DNA from: Pseudoxanthomonas sp.
GTDB lineage: Bacteria; Pseudomonadota; Gammaproteobacteria; Xanthomonadales; Xanthomonadaceae
DNA length: 64,000 nt
Reading direction: 5' to 3'
NCBI RefSeq assembly: GCF_035999195.1
Contig: NZ_DASYGY010000009.1
Location: 1,793,501-1,857,500, forward strand
Made by a program: the position numbers and the translations under genes. Below the pieces are notes generated by a model that saw only the letters and a list, made by a program, of their open reading frames with translations, searched no databases and was not told the DNA's origin. This document shows positions 1 through 8,352 of the stretch, one piece after another (positions within the stretch are counted from its first letter, which is position 1; each line of letters begins with the position of its first letter).

Positions 1-1562
1 TCCGGGCGCACGGCCTTCAGCGAAGGCTGGCGGAGCAGCGCCTGTCGCCCGACACCGCGATAGAACACCTCGACGACGAACCGGGGCGCGAACCACGTGG
101 CGGTACGCAGGTCCGTGTCGGTCGTGCCGACATGGGCGGTGGGTTTCCTGCTGCCACCCTCGCTCAGCAGGCCGGTAACCTGGCGCATGCGTTCGTCATC
201 GAAGCCCGTGCCCACCCGGCCTGCGTAACGCCAGCCATGCTCCGGGTCGGGGCGCGCAAGCAGCAGCGAGCCGAAGCCGGTGCGACGACCTTTGGGCGCG
301 GTGTAACCCACCACGGCGAATTCATCGGAAGCCAGCCGTTTGGTCTTCCGCCAGTCGTCGCTACGCCCTCCCTGGTAACCTCGGTCGGCGCGCTTGGAAA
401 TGATGCCTTCGAAGTGCCGCCTGCCGGCCAGGTCGTATGCGGCGCTTCCCTCCCCTTCGATATGCGAGCTGAAGGCGAGGTGGCGCGGCGCGTTTTCCAA
501 TACCGCCTGCAGCAGCGTCTTGCGCTCGAGAAGTGGCGCGGCCGTCACATCCACGCCCTCCAGGTGCAACAGGTCGAAGAGCGCATAGGTGAGTGCGCCC
601 TGGCGCTCGCCGGACAAGGTGGCCTGCAGAAGATTGAAATCCTGCTTGGTGCCCGCCCCTGCGATCAGCTCACCATCCAGCGCCGCCGACGCAAGGCCAA
701 GTCGTTCGATGGCCGCGCGAATCTCCGGAATCTTGTCCGTCCACTCCTTCGCGTTGCGCGACCACAATCGCACGCGGCCCCCGGCAATCGTCGTCAGGAT
801 GCGATACCCGTCCCATTTGAGTTCGTGGATCCAATGCTCGCCTTCCGGCGGCGTGTCTCCAAGCTTGGCCAATTGGGGCTCGAACGGGCAGCTCGGCGGC
901 CTCGACTTCTTCGCCCTCGTCAACGCACCTGCAAGCGCGGCCCAGTCCTTCCTGCGGCCCTTGCGGGTCGCCGGCAAGGCGCTGAGCTTCTTCTTTGCAC
1001 GCTTTCCACTGCCAGCGCGCTTGAGGTCTTCCTCGGGTGCAGCGGCCACATCAGCGAGCAGATCGTCCGCTTCCAATGTGCCCGCATACTCGTCCTTGTC
1101 CTTGAAGAGCAGCCACTGTGGCTGCCTGGCCGGTCTGCCCGACCGCACCAGATGCCAGCCACCCTTCAGTTTTTCGCCAAACAGCTCGAACCGGAGGTGG
1201 CCCTTTGCCAGCTGCTCCTCAGGATCGCCTTCGGTCGCCCACACCCCCTGATCGAATCGGGCAACGTGGCCACCGCCATACTGGCCCTTGGGAATCTCGC
1301 CTTCAAATGTCGCATAGTCCAACGGGTGGTCTTCCACCTCGACCGCCATGCGCTTGACGCCGGGATCGTAGCTCGGGCCTTTCGGGACCGCCCAGCTCTT
1401 CAGGGCATCCCCGACCTGCAGGCGGAAGTCGTAGTGCCGTCGGCTCGCATGGTGCAACTGGACAACGAAGATGGCACGCCCGGCCCTGCGCGGAAGCGCA
1501 CCCGGCTCCGGCTCGGCCGTCCTGTCGAAACGCCGTTTGCGCCGATAGTCCTGCAGCGTCAC
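1..1562 (-). CDS. ligD: LigD, ATP-dependent DNA ligase D (partial, C-terminus beyond window edge)
   Basis: About 520 codons are visible; the gene runs off the left edge. Residues ~20-150 form the 3'-phosphoesterase domain (QLHHASRRHYDFRLQ, FEGEIPKGQYGGG). A Lys/Arg-rich linker follows, then the ATP-ligase domain with motif I ELKWDGYRI (Lys ~249 would carry the AMP) and the downstream motif EGIISKR. The OB fold is visible; a polymerase domain, if present, would lie outside. LigD repairs double-strand breaks by end joining, normally with Ku, and no Ku gene is visible here. The start is GTG at 1562, because the frame is closed just upstream and VTLQDYRRKR matches usual LigD N-termini. It lies 4 bases after the DUF3606 stop, so coupling is likely. 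Base composition is less GC-rich than the window beyond 6.4 kb. Confidence 0.93.
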   Translation of the reverse strand, partial: MTLQDYRRKRRFDRTAEPEPGALPRRAGRAIFVVQLHHASRRHYDFRLQVGDALKSWAVPKGPSYDPGVKRMAVEVEDHPLDYATFEGEIPKGQYGGGHVARFDQGVWATEGDPEEQLAKGHLRFELFGEKLKGGWHLVRSGRPARQPQWLLFKDKDEYAGTLEADDLLADVAAAPEEDLKRAGSGKRAKKKLSALPATRKGRRKDWAALAGALTRAKKSRPPSCPFEPQLAKLGDTPPEGEHWIHELKWDGYRILTTIAGGRVRLWSRNAKEWTDKIPEIRAAIERLGLASAALDGELIAGAGTKQDFNLLQATLSGERQGALTYALFDLLHLEGVDVTAAPLLERKTLLQAVLENAPRHLAFSSHIEGEGSAAYDLAGRRHFEGIISKRADRGYQGGRSDDWRKTKRLASDEFAVVGYTAPKGRRTGFGSLLLARPDPEHGWRYAGRVGTGFDDERMRQVTGLLSEGGSRKPTAHVGTTDTDLRTATWFAPRFVVEVFYRGVGRQALLRQPSLKAVRP

Positions 1563-1566
1563 GTCT

Positions 1567-1743
1567 TCAGGCGCCGAGATGTTCCCGCACCGCCTTCACG
1601 CTCGGGCCGACGGCCTCCACGACCGAACGAAGCCTCTCCGGTGTGACCCTCAGTTCCTTCGACCAGTACTGGACCTCGTAATCCTCGCCCAGATTGATGC
1701 GGTCGCGGTCGGGCGACCCTACGTTGCGCTTGTCGTCGGTCAT
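1567..1743 (-). CDS. DUF3606 small protein
   Basis: A 58-residue acidic/basic protein starting MTDDKRNVGSPDRDRINLGE, the usual opening of DUF3606 proteins. A PDRDRIN-type segment is followed by a helical half (YWSKELRVTPERLRSVVEAVG). The start is ATG 1743, preceded by GGAG seven bases upstream; a longer open frame reaching 1881 has no comparable ribosome site. It is directly upstream of ligD with a 4-base gap, so the two are probably co-transcribed. The family's function is unknown. In this neighbourhood it sits with DNA-repair and oxidative-stress genes. Confidence 0.85.
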   Translation of the reverse strand: MTDDKRNVGSPDRDRINLGEDYEVQYWSKELRVTPERLRSVVEAVGPSVKAVREHLGA

Positions 1744-1914
1744 CGTGGTATCTCCGATGGGTTTTCGCGTGGAGCGCCGCTCCTGCGGCATACAGTGCCC
1801 GGCATGGCGAATGCCACCGTAGGAGGCATCGCGTGGGCAGAAAGTGAAGCGGCGTGTGGGACTCCAGAATGTCCGACGCAAAGCGCAAAGGATGTCGTCG
1901 GTTGAGGAGCGCCC

Positions 1915-2847
1915 TTACCCGAGCCCAGTGTCCAGCATCATCATCAACACGAAGCCCGCGATCAGGCCGGTGGTCGCGAGACGTTCATGCCCCTTGCGAT
2001 GGGATTCCGGGATGATCTCGTGGCTGATGACGAACAGCATGGCACCTGCCGCAAATCCCAGACCCCACGGGAGCACCGCCAGCGACTGCGTTGCCACGGC
2101 GGCGCCCAGCACCGCCCCTATCGGCTCGATCACGCCGCTGGCCGCCCCGATGGCGACGGACGTCAGGCGCCGGTAGCCGGCAGCCAGGAGTGCGATCGCC
2201 ACCACCAACCCCTCCGGCACATCCTGGATGGCGATGCCAAGCGCAAGCGCGTTCGCCTGCGGCAGCCCCTCGGGATTGGCGTATCCGACGCCAATGGCCA
2301 GCCCTTCCGGAAGGTTGTGCAGCGCGATGGCCGCCACGAACAACCATGTCCGCCCCACCCTGTTGGAGGCTGCGCCTTCGACACCCTTGATGAAGTGCTC
2401 ATGGGGAAGCAAGCGATCCACGGCCATCATCGATACGCTGCCAACCAGGACCGCCACTCCAACGATTGCACTCGCGGGCGATACGCCCTCGATTGAAAGC
2501 GGGAGCCCGCGCGCTACCTCCAATGCAGGAAGGATCAGCGAGAAGGCACAGGCCGCCAACATGACGCCGGCCCCGAAGCCCAGCAAGGCATCCAGCCAGC
2601 GTTCCGACAACCGTCTCGACAGCAGGACCGGACACGCTCCCAATGCAGTCGCCATGGCGGCTATCGATCCCCCCAACAAAGCCTGCTGCATGGCGACGTT
2701 CGCCGCCACCGCGCTCCAGGCATGCGACATGAGGGAGGCCGTACCACCGATGAGGATGACGGCACCGAGCCAGCCCGTCAGGCGATGGCGCGATACCCAG
2801 AAGCGGCCGAGCGCGTCCGTGCCACCCTGCTCGCCATCGGCGGCCAT
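1915..2847 (-). CDS. ZIP family divalent metal transporter
   Basis: 310 residues with about eight predicted membrane segments. The two ZIP signature helices are clear: HNLPEG at ~177-182 and QDVPEG at ~208-213, plus a later HEIIPES. These His/Asp/Glu residues form the binuclear metal site of ZIP proteins. It should import Zn, Mn or Fe across the inner membrane; the exact metal cannot be read from sequence. The start ATG lies three bases after the stop of the tiny lipoprotein gene 2851-2970, so they form one unit. The divergent neighbour is a manganese catalase, making Mn supply an attractive but unproven role. Confidence 0.9.
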   Translation of the reverse strand: MAADGEQGGTDALGRFWVSRHRLTGWLGAVILIGGTASLMSHAWSAVAANVAMQQALLGGSIAAMATALGACPVLLSRRLSERWLDALLGFGAGVMLAACAFSLILPALEVARGLPLSIEGVSPASAIVGVAVLVGSVSMMAVDRLLPHEHFIKGVEGAASNRVGRTWLFVAAIALHNLPEGLAIGVGYANPEGLPQANALALGIAIQDVPEGLVVAIALLAAGYRRLTSVAIGAASGVIEPIGAVLGAAVATQSLAVLPWGLGFAAGAMLFVISHEIIPESHRKGHERLATTGLIAGFVLMMMLDTGLG

Positions 2848-2850
2848 GGA

Positions 2851-2970
2851 TCAGACGGTCTCCGTCGCGGCATCGTTCGGATTGCTGTCGTTGTTGTCGT
2901 TCCGACAACCGGCGAGGGCAACCGCAGCGCAGAGGGCGAGCAGCAATAGAACGGCGCGGAACTTGTTCAT
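2851..2970 (-). CDS. Tiny lipoprotein (39 aa)
   Basis: It encodes Met-Asn-Lys, a hydrophobic stretch of about 16 residues, the lipobox LAGC (Cys at residue 22), then a short Asn/Asp-rich tail ending in ATETV. A GGAG ribosome site sits just before ATG 2970; another in-frame ATG at 2982 has a worse context. The mature peptide would be only ~18 residues attached to lipid. It is the first gene of a unit with the ZIP transporter and faces the Mn-catalase gene across a 175-bp divergent spacer. I recognise no family. Signal and lipobox are seen; cell location is inferred. Confidence 0.72.
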   Translation of the reverse strand: MNKFRAVLLLLALCAAVALAGCRNDNNDSNPNDAATETV

Positions 2971-3145
2971 TTCGGTCTCCATATGGCACGGAATGTGCCG
3001 GAGCATTCTTGGCGTGTGCGCATGAGGAGGTTGTGTATCCGTCTGGTACGCGCCAACGCATTTTCCTCGTCATATCCGCATCACCATGGCGCTCCTAGAT
3101 TCGGTTCCGTCAGCGCGTCGGCGCGACAACCTCCAGGAGCCCCTC

Positions 3146-4030
3146 ATGTTCATGCACAACAAGCGTCTCCAATACACCGTCCGCGTGGCCAAGCCGGACC
3201 CTCTACTCGCGACCTTGATGCTGGAGCAGTTCGGCGGTCCGCAGGGCGAGTTGGCCGCTGCGATGCGCTACTTCACGCAGGCGTTGGCCGAGGATGATCC
3301 CGGCAGGAAAGATCTGCTCTACGACATCGCAACGGAAGAACTGAGCCATCTCGAAATCATTGGTTCGATCATCACCATGCTCGGCAAGGGCGCCAAGGCC
3401 GATATGGCCGAAGGCCTCGAAGAGATGGCCGCCATGCGTACGCTGAGCGGCAACAGCACCAGCCAGACCGAGTCGATCCTCTATGGCAACGGACCTGCGC
3501 TGGTGAATTCCAGTGGCGTTCCCTGGACAGCCGCCTACATCGATACCATCGGTGATCCCACGGCGGACCTCCGTTCCAACATCGCGGCAGAGTCGCGGGC
3601 CAAGCTGGTATACGAGCGTCTGATCAACGTGACCGACGACCCCGGCATCAAGGACGCACTGACGTTCCTGATGACACGCGAAGTGGCGCACCAGAAATCC
3701 TTCGAGAAAGCGCTGTACGCCATCACGCCGAACTTCCCTCCCGGAAAGCTGCCCGGCGATCCCGCGTTCACCGACATCTTCTACGACATGTCCCAGGGCG
3801 AAGGCGATGTGCGGGGACCCTGGAACAGCGGCGAATCGTGGGAACGGATCGACGACCGCGACGCACAGGCTGCCGTCGACGGCGGCGATGGCCGTGCCTC
3901 GGTGGTTCTGGAGGAGGCGCAGCAGGCCGCGCTGGAGGCGATGGCCGCCAGAACCACGTCGGATCCGGACTCCAATCCCGTGACCGGGGCGGAGCTGGGT
4001 GCGGGCCCGGGGGCTGGCGCTACGGGCTGA
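3146..4030 (+). CDS. Manganese-containing (non-haem) catalase
   Basis: 294 residues from ATG 3146, preceded by AGGAG. It converts hydrogen peroxide to water and oxygen at a di-manganese centre. The ligands of the ferritin-like four-helix bundle are visible: Glu35 (GGPQGE), Glu65/His68 (EELSH), Glu149 (AAES), and Glu179/His182 (TREVAH). The C-terminal ~60 residues are an acidic, low-complexity tail rich in Gly, Ala and Asp. Upstream in-frame codons back to 3086 lack a ribosome site. It is a single-gene unit divergent from the lipoprotein-ZIP pair. The family is common on stress-associated accessory DNA, which fits the lower GC of this stretch. Confidence 0.93.
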   Translation: MFMHNKRLQYTVRVAKPDPLLATLMLEQFGGPQGELAAAMRYFTQALAEDDPGRKDLLYDIATEELSHLEIIGSIITMLGKGAKADMAEGLEEMAAMRTLSGNSTSQTESILYGNGPALVNSSGVPWTAAYIDTIGDPTADLRSNIAAESRAKLVYERLINVTDDPGIKDALTFLMTREVAHQKSFEKALYAITPNFPPGKLPGDPAFTDIFYDMSQGEGDVRGPWNSGESWERIDDRDAQAAVDGGDGRASVVLEEAQQAALEAMAARTTSDPDSNPVTGAELGAGPGAGATG

Positions 4031-4308
4031 CCGAACAGGCCGGGGCAGCGCCTCGTTCAGTTGGCCCACGCGCAGCCCCGGCCTGCTGCGGATCGCCCCA
4101 TGCGACGGTGCCAACCGATCTCGCCGATGCCACCATCGCGCTGCATGCACCTTGGGACCACCCGCCGAGACCGTCGATCGATATCCGTGTCTGGTTCAAC
4201 TGGCGCGAACGACCCTGCGTAATGGCAGGCTGCCGTTACTAGCCAAGCGCCACACGGTGGAACCGAGCTTCGGTGACATGCCTCTTCTCAAGCGGGGTCC
4301 GGACTCAG
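4031..4308. other. Spacer after the Mn catalase gene: no gene seen
   Basis: Between the catalase stop and the terminator I see no promoter, RNA gene or supported open frame. Its composition is mixed. Confidence 0.5.
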
Positions 4309-4335
4309 AAAAGGCCCCGAGCGGGGCCTTTCTTT
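4309..4335. terminator. Bidirectional intrinsic terminator
   Basis: A perfect 9-bp stem (AAAGGCCCC / GGGGCCTTT) with loop GAGC and pyrimidine-rich flanks on both strands. It lies 280 bp after the catalase gene and 36 bp after the Asn/Gln-rich gene on the opposite strand, so it can end both. The rest of 4031-4370 shows no convincing gene. Confidence 0.8.
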
Positions 4336-4370
4336 CACGCATTGCATCAGCGACCCTGTAGCTCCTGGCG

Positions 4371-4517
4371 CTATTCCTCTTCAGGATCCTGCTGATTCCG
4401 GTTCTGCTGGTTGCGATCCTGCTGCTCGCGGTTCTGCTGCTCGTTCTGCTGGCGGTTCTGGTCCTGGTCGCGCTCGTTCTGCTGGTTCTGGTTCTGGTTG
4501 TTCTGACCCTGGCCCAT
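4371..4517 (-). CDS. Asn/Gln-rich low-complexity mini-protein (48 aa)
   Basis: It starts MGQGQNN and then consists almost only of Asn, Gln, Arg, Asp and Glu, ending DPEEE. It has no hydrophobic segment and no Cys, so it should be a soluble, disordered polar peptide. The start ATG 4517 has GGAG seven bases upstream. The DNA is made of imperfect 9-bp steps (CTGCTGGTT-like on the plus strand), so it may have grown by repeat expansion. A good terminator follows at 4309-4335. I know no function; dispersed polar peptides of this kind sometimes go with desiccation or osmotic stress, but that is only analogy. Confidence 0.65.
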   Translation of the reverse strand: MGQGQNNQNQNQQNERDQDQNRQQNEQQNREQQDRNQQNRNQQDPEEE

Positions 4518-4766
4518 TTCGGTTCTCCGTTGTCCGACACGGAATATGTCGGCAGACGGATGGTGTGCCCTGCCTGGTGAAGAGCAAATGTTTCCGGAAG
4601 GTTCGATGCCGGTCGATTCAGCATAGAAATACCTGCGGCATGCCGCGACATGATGCGCATGGTGAGACGCCGCAATCACGTGTTCCTTGCACGACCACAG
4701 TCGAGCAGAACGCCTACCAGAGGGCGGAAAGGGATCCCGTCGCGTTTCGAGGGCGTGGGCAACTTC

Positions 4767-5006
4767 CTACGAGTGCATGGCAGCTTGCGGCACTACTTTC
4801 ACGGTATGGCATGCCGAAGAGATTCGAGCGATGTATCGGCGGGCCCGCCGCTGGTCGCGCTCCGAGAGCGTCTCGAACAGTCGCGCCAATCTGAGCTCGG
4901 TGGTCGGTAGCAGCAAGCTTGGATCCGCTTCGACGCATCGGCGAATAGCAGCCTTCTTGTGCCGCCACCCTTTGCCTTCGGACCTGCCGAGACGTGGGAA
5001 ACGCAT
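4767..5006 (-). CDS. Hypothetical protein (79 aa)
   Basis: It starts MRFPRLGRSEGKGW at ATG 5006 behind an unusually strong ribosome site (AGGAGGAG, six bases upstream), the main reason to believe it. The body is basic and helical (ELRLARLFETLSERDQRRAR), with no signal peptide or membrane segment. The SERDQRRARRYIA segment resembles small regulators of the island type, but I cannot place it in a family. The open frame continues upstream to 5129 without a better start. It is flanked by 250-260 bp spacers with no recognised gene. It could be a chance frame. Confidence 0.5.
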   Translation of the reverse strand: MRFPRLGRSEGKGWRHKKAAIRRCVEADPSLLLPTTELRLARLFETLSERDQRRARRYIARISSACHTVKVVPQAAMHS

Positions 5007-5266
5007 ACGATGCTCCTCCTGGACGTGATTGATGCTCGGCTCCCGCACACTGGCTATTCCGGCGCCGTCGACGGCGCCAGAAGCGCAATGCGCAGGCTCT
5101 CGAAGCTCTCGTGGAAAGCTTGTGATCACGTTTCCTGGGCCACCGCGTTCGTCGCGCGACGAGCTGCGGACGTTCGTTATCCAAGCTTGCGAGAATGGCG
5201 CGCCATGGCGTGCAACATTCAGCGTTACGTGGCAGGCTGCTGCCAGTCCCTCCGGTGACCTTTTCG

Positions 5267-6166
5267 ATGGAACTCGACTGCATCATCGTAGGCGGCGGTC
5301 CGGCCGGTCTGACCGCCGCCACTTACCTCAGACGGCTTCACCGGCACGTGGTCGTATTCGACGATGGCCGTAGCCGCGCCCGCTGGATACCTGAGAGCCA
5401 TAACTGTCCCGGGTTCCCCATGGGCGTTTCGGGCACCGAATTGCTTCGCAGATTGCGTGACCAGGCATCCACGTACGCGGCAACGATTCACCACATTCGG
5501 GCCGACCTCCTGGAACGGACCAGGACAGGATGGCGGGTAGAGGCCAATGGTCAGGCGTGGCACGCCCCGATAGTGTTGCTGGCTACAGGCGTGGTCGATC
5601 ATCTGCCCACCTTGGTCTCGGGCGATCCCGAGGCGGCATTGCGCAACGGCCTGCTCAGGTCATGCGCGTTGTGCGACGGGTATGAAGCCACGGACCAACG
5701 CATCGCCGTCGTCGGGCCTTTGGACAGAGCGGTTTCCAACGCGCATTACCTGTCCACATTCTCCGCAGACGTCACCGTCGTACCTACGGAGGGAGGGAAT
5801 CCGGAAGCCTCACGACAGCCCGATGCGAACGGTGTCGTTGTTCTTCCGCCGCTACAGACGTTGACCTGTACCGAAGGAGGTTGGGACGTCACCGACCTGA
5901 CAGGGCGTACCCATCGCTTCGATCTCGTGTATGCCGCCATGGGTGCACCGGCGCGCGGCGACTTGGCGCGCGATGCCGGAGCGAAGATTGACGCACAAGG
6001 AGCGGTGATGACCGATGAACGCATGGAGACCTCGATTGCCGGACTCTATGCCATTGGCGACGTGGTGACCGATCTCAATCAGATCGCGGTAGCTTTTGGT
6101 CATGCTGCGATTGCCGCCAGTGCTATCCATCAGGCGTTGCCCGCAAAACTGCGCAGGCGAGCCTAG
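5267..6166 (+). CDS. Thioredoxin-reductase-like FAD oxidoreductase with atypical NADPH site
   Basis: 299 residues from ATG 5267 (an ATG at 5195 is also in frame). The FAD-binding motif GGGPAG is at 9-14, a thioredoxin-reductase-type redox pair CALC at 133-136, and the C-terminal FAD motif GLYAIGD near 280. The NADPH-domain loop, GGGxxA in true thioredoxin reductases, reads VVGPLDRA (148-155), and the downstream HRRxxxR phosphate-binding motif is not seen. It probably transfers electrons between FAD and a CxxC pair, but the electron donor is uncertain. It is a stand-alone gene; neighbours are stress genes, and a tRNA follows on the opposite strand. Confidence 0.82.
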   Translation: MELDCIIVGGGPAGLTAATYLRRLHRHVVVFDDGRSRARWIPESHNCPGFPMGVSGTELLRRLRDQASTYAATIHHIRADLLERTRTGWRVEANGQAWHAPIVLLATGVVDHLPTLVSGDPEAALRNGLLRSCALCDGYEATDQRIAVVGPLDRAVSNAHYLSTFSADVTVVPTEGGNPEASRQPDANGVVVLPPLQTLTCTEGGWDVTDLTGRTHRFDLVYAAMGAPARGDLARDAGAKIDAQGAVMTDERMETSIAGLYAIGDVVTDLNQIAVAFGHAAIAASAIHQALPAKLRRRA

Positions 6167-6341
6167 ACGAATCACGCGGGTCGAAGCCTGCCCTGCCCCG
6201 CGCGGGCGCCGATCAGGTTGGACCGCCCACGATCAGAGGCATACCCCTAATCGTGGCCAGACCCCGCAAATGTTGCGGGAGTAGCGAGACATAAGGAGAA
6301 AAGACGCGCAGCAGGAAGAACGGCAAACTCTTGGACAGTGT

Positions 6342-6417
6342 TGGTGGGCCCACCAGGACTCGAACCTGGAACCAAAGGATTATGAGTCCTCTGCTCTAAC
6401 CATTGAGCTATAGGCCC
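6342..6417 (-). tRNA. tRNA-Ile (anticodon CAT, lysidine type); tRNA-Met less likely
   Basis: A complete cloverleaf with encoded CCA: 7-bp acceptor stem GGGCCTA / TGGGCCC, a D-arm, anticodon loop ACTCATAAT, and a T-arm with GGTTCGAATCC. The mature body is 6345-6417, with CCA at 6342-6344. CAT anticodons occur in Met and Ile2 tRNAs; the GAGGACTCATAATCCTT anticodon arm resembles Ile2 genes of related bacteria, so Ile is favoured. Its first ten bases overlap the last codons and stop of opgH on the same strand. Its 3' end faces the lower-GC stretch 1-6341, the side on which tRNA-targeting islands insert. Confidence 0.88.
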
Positions 6418-8351
6418 TGCGCGGCCGGGATTGTACCGGAGGCGGTGTCGGCCGACGGGTCCTGGCGAGGCGGCGAGCGCAGTTCCAGCGCGCGGGTGAG
6501 GATCGCGGGTGGCGCGGCTTCTTCCGGCGTGCGCAACCAGCCTGCGCGGCGCAGGCGGTCGCCCAGCGCGGGCGATGCGGTCAGCAGGTTGATCGGTACG
6601 GCAAGCACCATGCCCAGCACCACCGGGCCCATCCACGCCGCCAGCGCGGGCGAGACCAGATAGGCCATCAGCCCACTGAACGCGCCGAACAGGCTGAGGC
6701 CGGCGTAACGGCGCACCAGGCTGGACAGCGGCACGCTGCCGTCGTCGCGCCGTTGCGGTTCCCAGCCCGAATCGCGTCCGGCGAGCACTTCGGCCACGCC
6801 TCGCGACTGCACGTACATGGTGACGGGCGCCATCAACGCCGCCATCAGCGTTTCCAGCACGGCACTGCCGGCGATGTGCACCGCGCCGCCGCATTGCTGG
6901 CGCAGGGACGCATCGAGCATCGTGGCGATGCAGCCCATCGCCTTCGGTGCCAGCAACACCGACATGGTGAAATAGAACACCCACAGGAAACGCTCCGGAT
7001 CGCCGCCGCGCCAGTACAGCGCCGGGGTGAAGCCATCGAGATGCGGCTGCGCCAGGTGGAAGCCCGCCTGCTGCAGCGGAATCGCCAGGCCCACCAGCAT
7101 CAGCATCGCCCACATGGGCGCGGTGGCGTAGTGGCCGATCCCCACCAGCAGGTGCAAGCGGCTGATCCAGTGCAGTCCACGCGCGGGCACCACGGCGCCA
7201 TGCTGCAGGTTGCCCTGGCACCAGCGGCGGTCGCGCACCAGCATGTCGATCAGCGACGGCGGCCCCTCTTCGTAACTGCCACCGAGACCGGGCGCCATGT
7301 GCACGGCCCAGCCGCCGCGACGCAGCAGGGCGGCTTCGACAAAATCGTGGCTCAGCACCGCGCCCTCGAACGGCTTGCCGCCGCCCAGGCGGGGCAGCCC
7401 CGCGTGTCGCGCGAAGGCGACGGTGCGGATGATGGCGTTGTGGCCCCAGTAGTTCCCCTCCGCACCATGCCACCACGCAATGCCGTGCGCGGCCACGGGA
7501 CCGTAGACCCGTCCGGCGAACTGCTGCATGCGCGCGAAGAAGGTGCGGCCGTTGACGATCATCGGCAGCGTCTGGACCAGCGCGAGGGTCGGCTGACGCT
7601 CCATCGCCCCCGCCAAGCGCACCAGCGTCTCGCCCGTCATCAGGCTGTCCGCATCCAGGATCAGGAACTGCGGATACGCGGCGCCGAAGCGACGCACCCA
7701 GTCGGCGATGTTGCCGGCCTTGCGTTCGGTGTTGTTCTCGCGGCGCCGGTAGAACACGCGCGCGTCCGGCCCCAGTCGGTGCAGCAGTGCGCGTACCGCC
7801 ACGGCTTCTTCATGGCGCACGTCCGGATCGGTCGTATCGCTGAGGATGAAGAAGTCGAAGCACAGGCCCTGCCCGGTCCGGGCCAGCGATTCGTGCATCG
7901 CCTGCACGCCGGCCAGCACACGGCCCGGGTCCTCGTTGTACGTCGGGACCAGCAGGGCGGTGCGCGTGGCCAGCACCGGCAAGGGCGCGTGCTCATTGAT
8001 GCCGAGCGCTTGCGTGCGACCCGACACCAGCAGCACGAATCCCGCCAGTGTGCTGGAGAAGGAGAGCGCGATCCACGCGAACAGCGCGACGAACAGGGCC
8101 AGCAGCACCCCTTCCAGCACGCTGATGCCATCGCCCCGCAGCACCCACCAGATCTGGTAGGTGGCGAAGAGCGTCATCAGCACCGCATTGCCCATCACCA
8201 GCGCGCGCCGCGCGGCTATTCCCGTCGGCGATGTCGGCAGACGACGCGGCGACAGGCAGCCACTGCGCAGATCCTGCACCGGCATGGGCAACGGCGACTC
8301 GGGTGGCAACCACGAAGGCGACGATGATGGAGGACGGGAGGCGTCGCTCAT
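6408..8351 (-). CDS. opgH: OpgH (MdoH), glucans biosynthesis glucosyltransferase
   Basis: 647 residues from ATG 8351. It is a polytopic inner-membrane family 2 glycosyltransferase that builds the beta-glucan backbone of osmoregulated periplasmic glucans. After a Pro/Ser-rich N-terminus and two membrane helices comes the catalytic domain (LVPTYNEDPGR, LSDTTDP, LDADSL, RDRRWCQGN), followed by several C-terminal helices. The start follows the opgG stop by one base (TGACATG), so they are one operon. Length is shorter than the ~850 residues of the E. coli protein but usual for this family branch. The TAG stop at 6408-6410 lies inside the downstream tRNA gene. Confidence 0.93.
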   Translation of the reverse strand: MSDASRPPSSSPSWLPPESPLPMPVQDLRSGCLSPRRLPTSPTGIAARRALVMGNAVLMTLFATYQIWWVLRGDGISVLEGVLLALFVALFAWIALSFSSTLAGFVLLVSGRTQALGINEHAPLPVLATRTALLVPTYNEDPGRVLAGVQAMHESLARTGQGLCFDFFILSDTTDPDVRHEEAVAVRALLHRLGPDARVFYRRRENNTERKAGNIADWVRRFGAAYPQFLILDADSLMTGETLVRLAGAMERQPTLALVQTLPMIVNGRTFFARMQQFAGRVYGPVAAHGIAWWHGAEGNYWGHNAIIRTVAFARHAGLPRLGGGKPFEGAVLSHDFVEAALLRRGGWAVHMAPGLGGSYEEGPPSLIDMLVRDRRWCQGNLQHGAVVPARGLHWISRLHLLVGIGHYATAPMWAMLMLVGLAIPLQQAGFHLAQPHLDGFTPALYWRGGDPERFLWVFYFTMSVLLAPKAMGCIATMLDASLRQQCGGAVHIAGSAVLETLMAALMAPVTMYVQSRGVAEVLAGRDSGWEPQRRDDGSVPLSSLVRRYAGLSLFGAFSGLMAYLVSPALAAWMGPVVLGMVLAVPINLLTASPALGDRLRRAGWLRTPEEAAPPAILTRALELRSPPRQDPSADTASGTIPAAQGL

Positions 8352-8352
8352 G

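Noticed and set aside
132..1646. 504-codon plus-strand open frame
   Set aside because: Antisense shadow of ligD, whose motifs on the minus strand are unmistakable.
6247..7476. 409-codon minus-strand frame covering tRNA and opgH
   Set aside because: Out-of-frame shadow; runs through the tRNA and has no domain.
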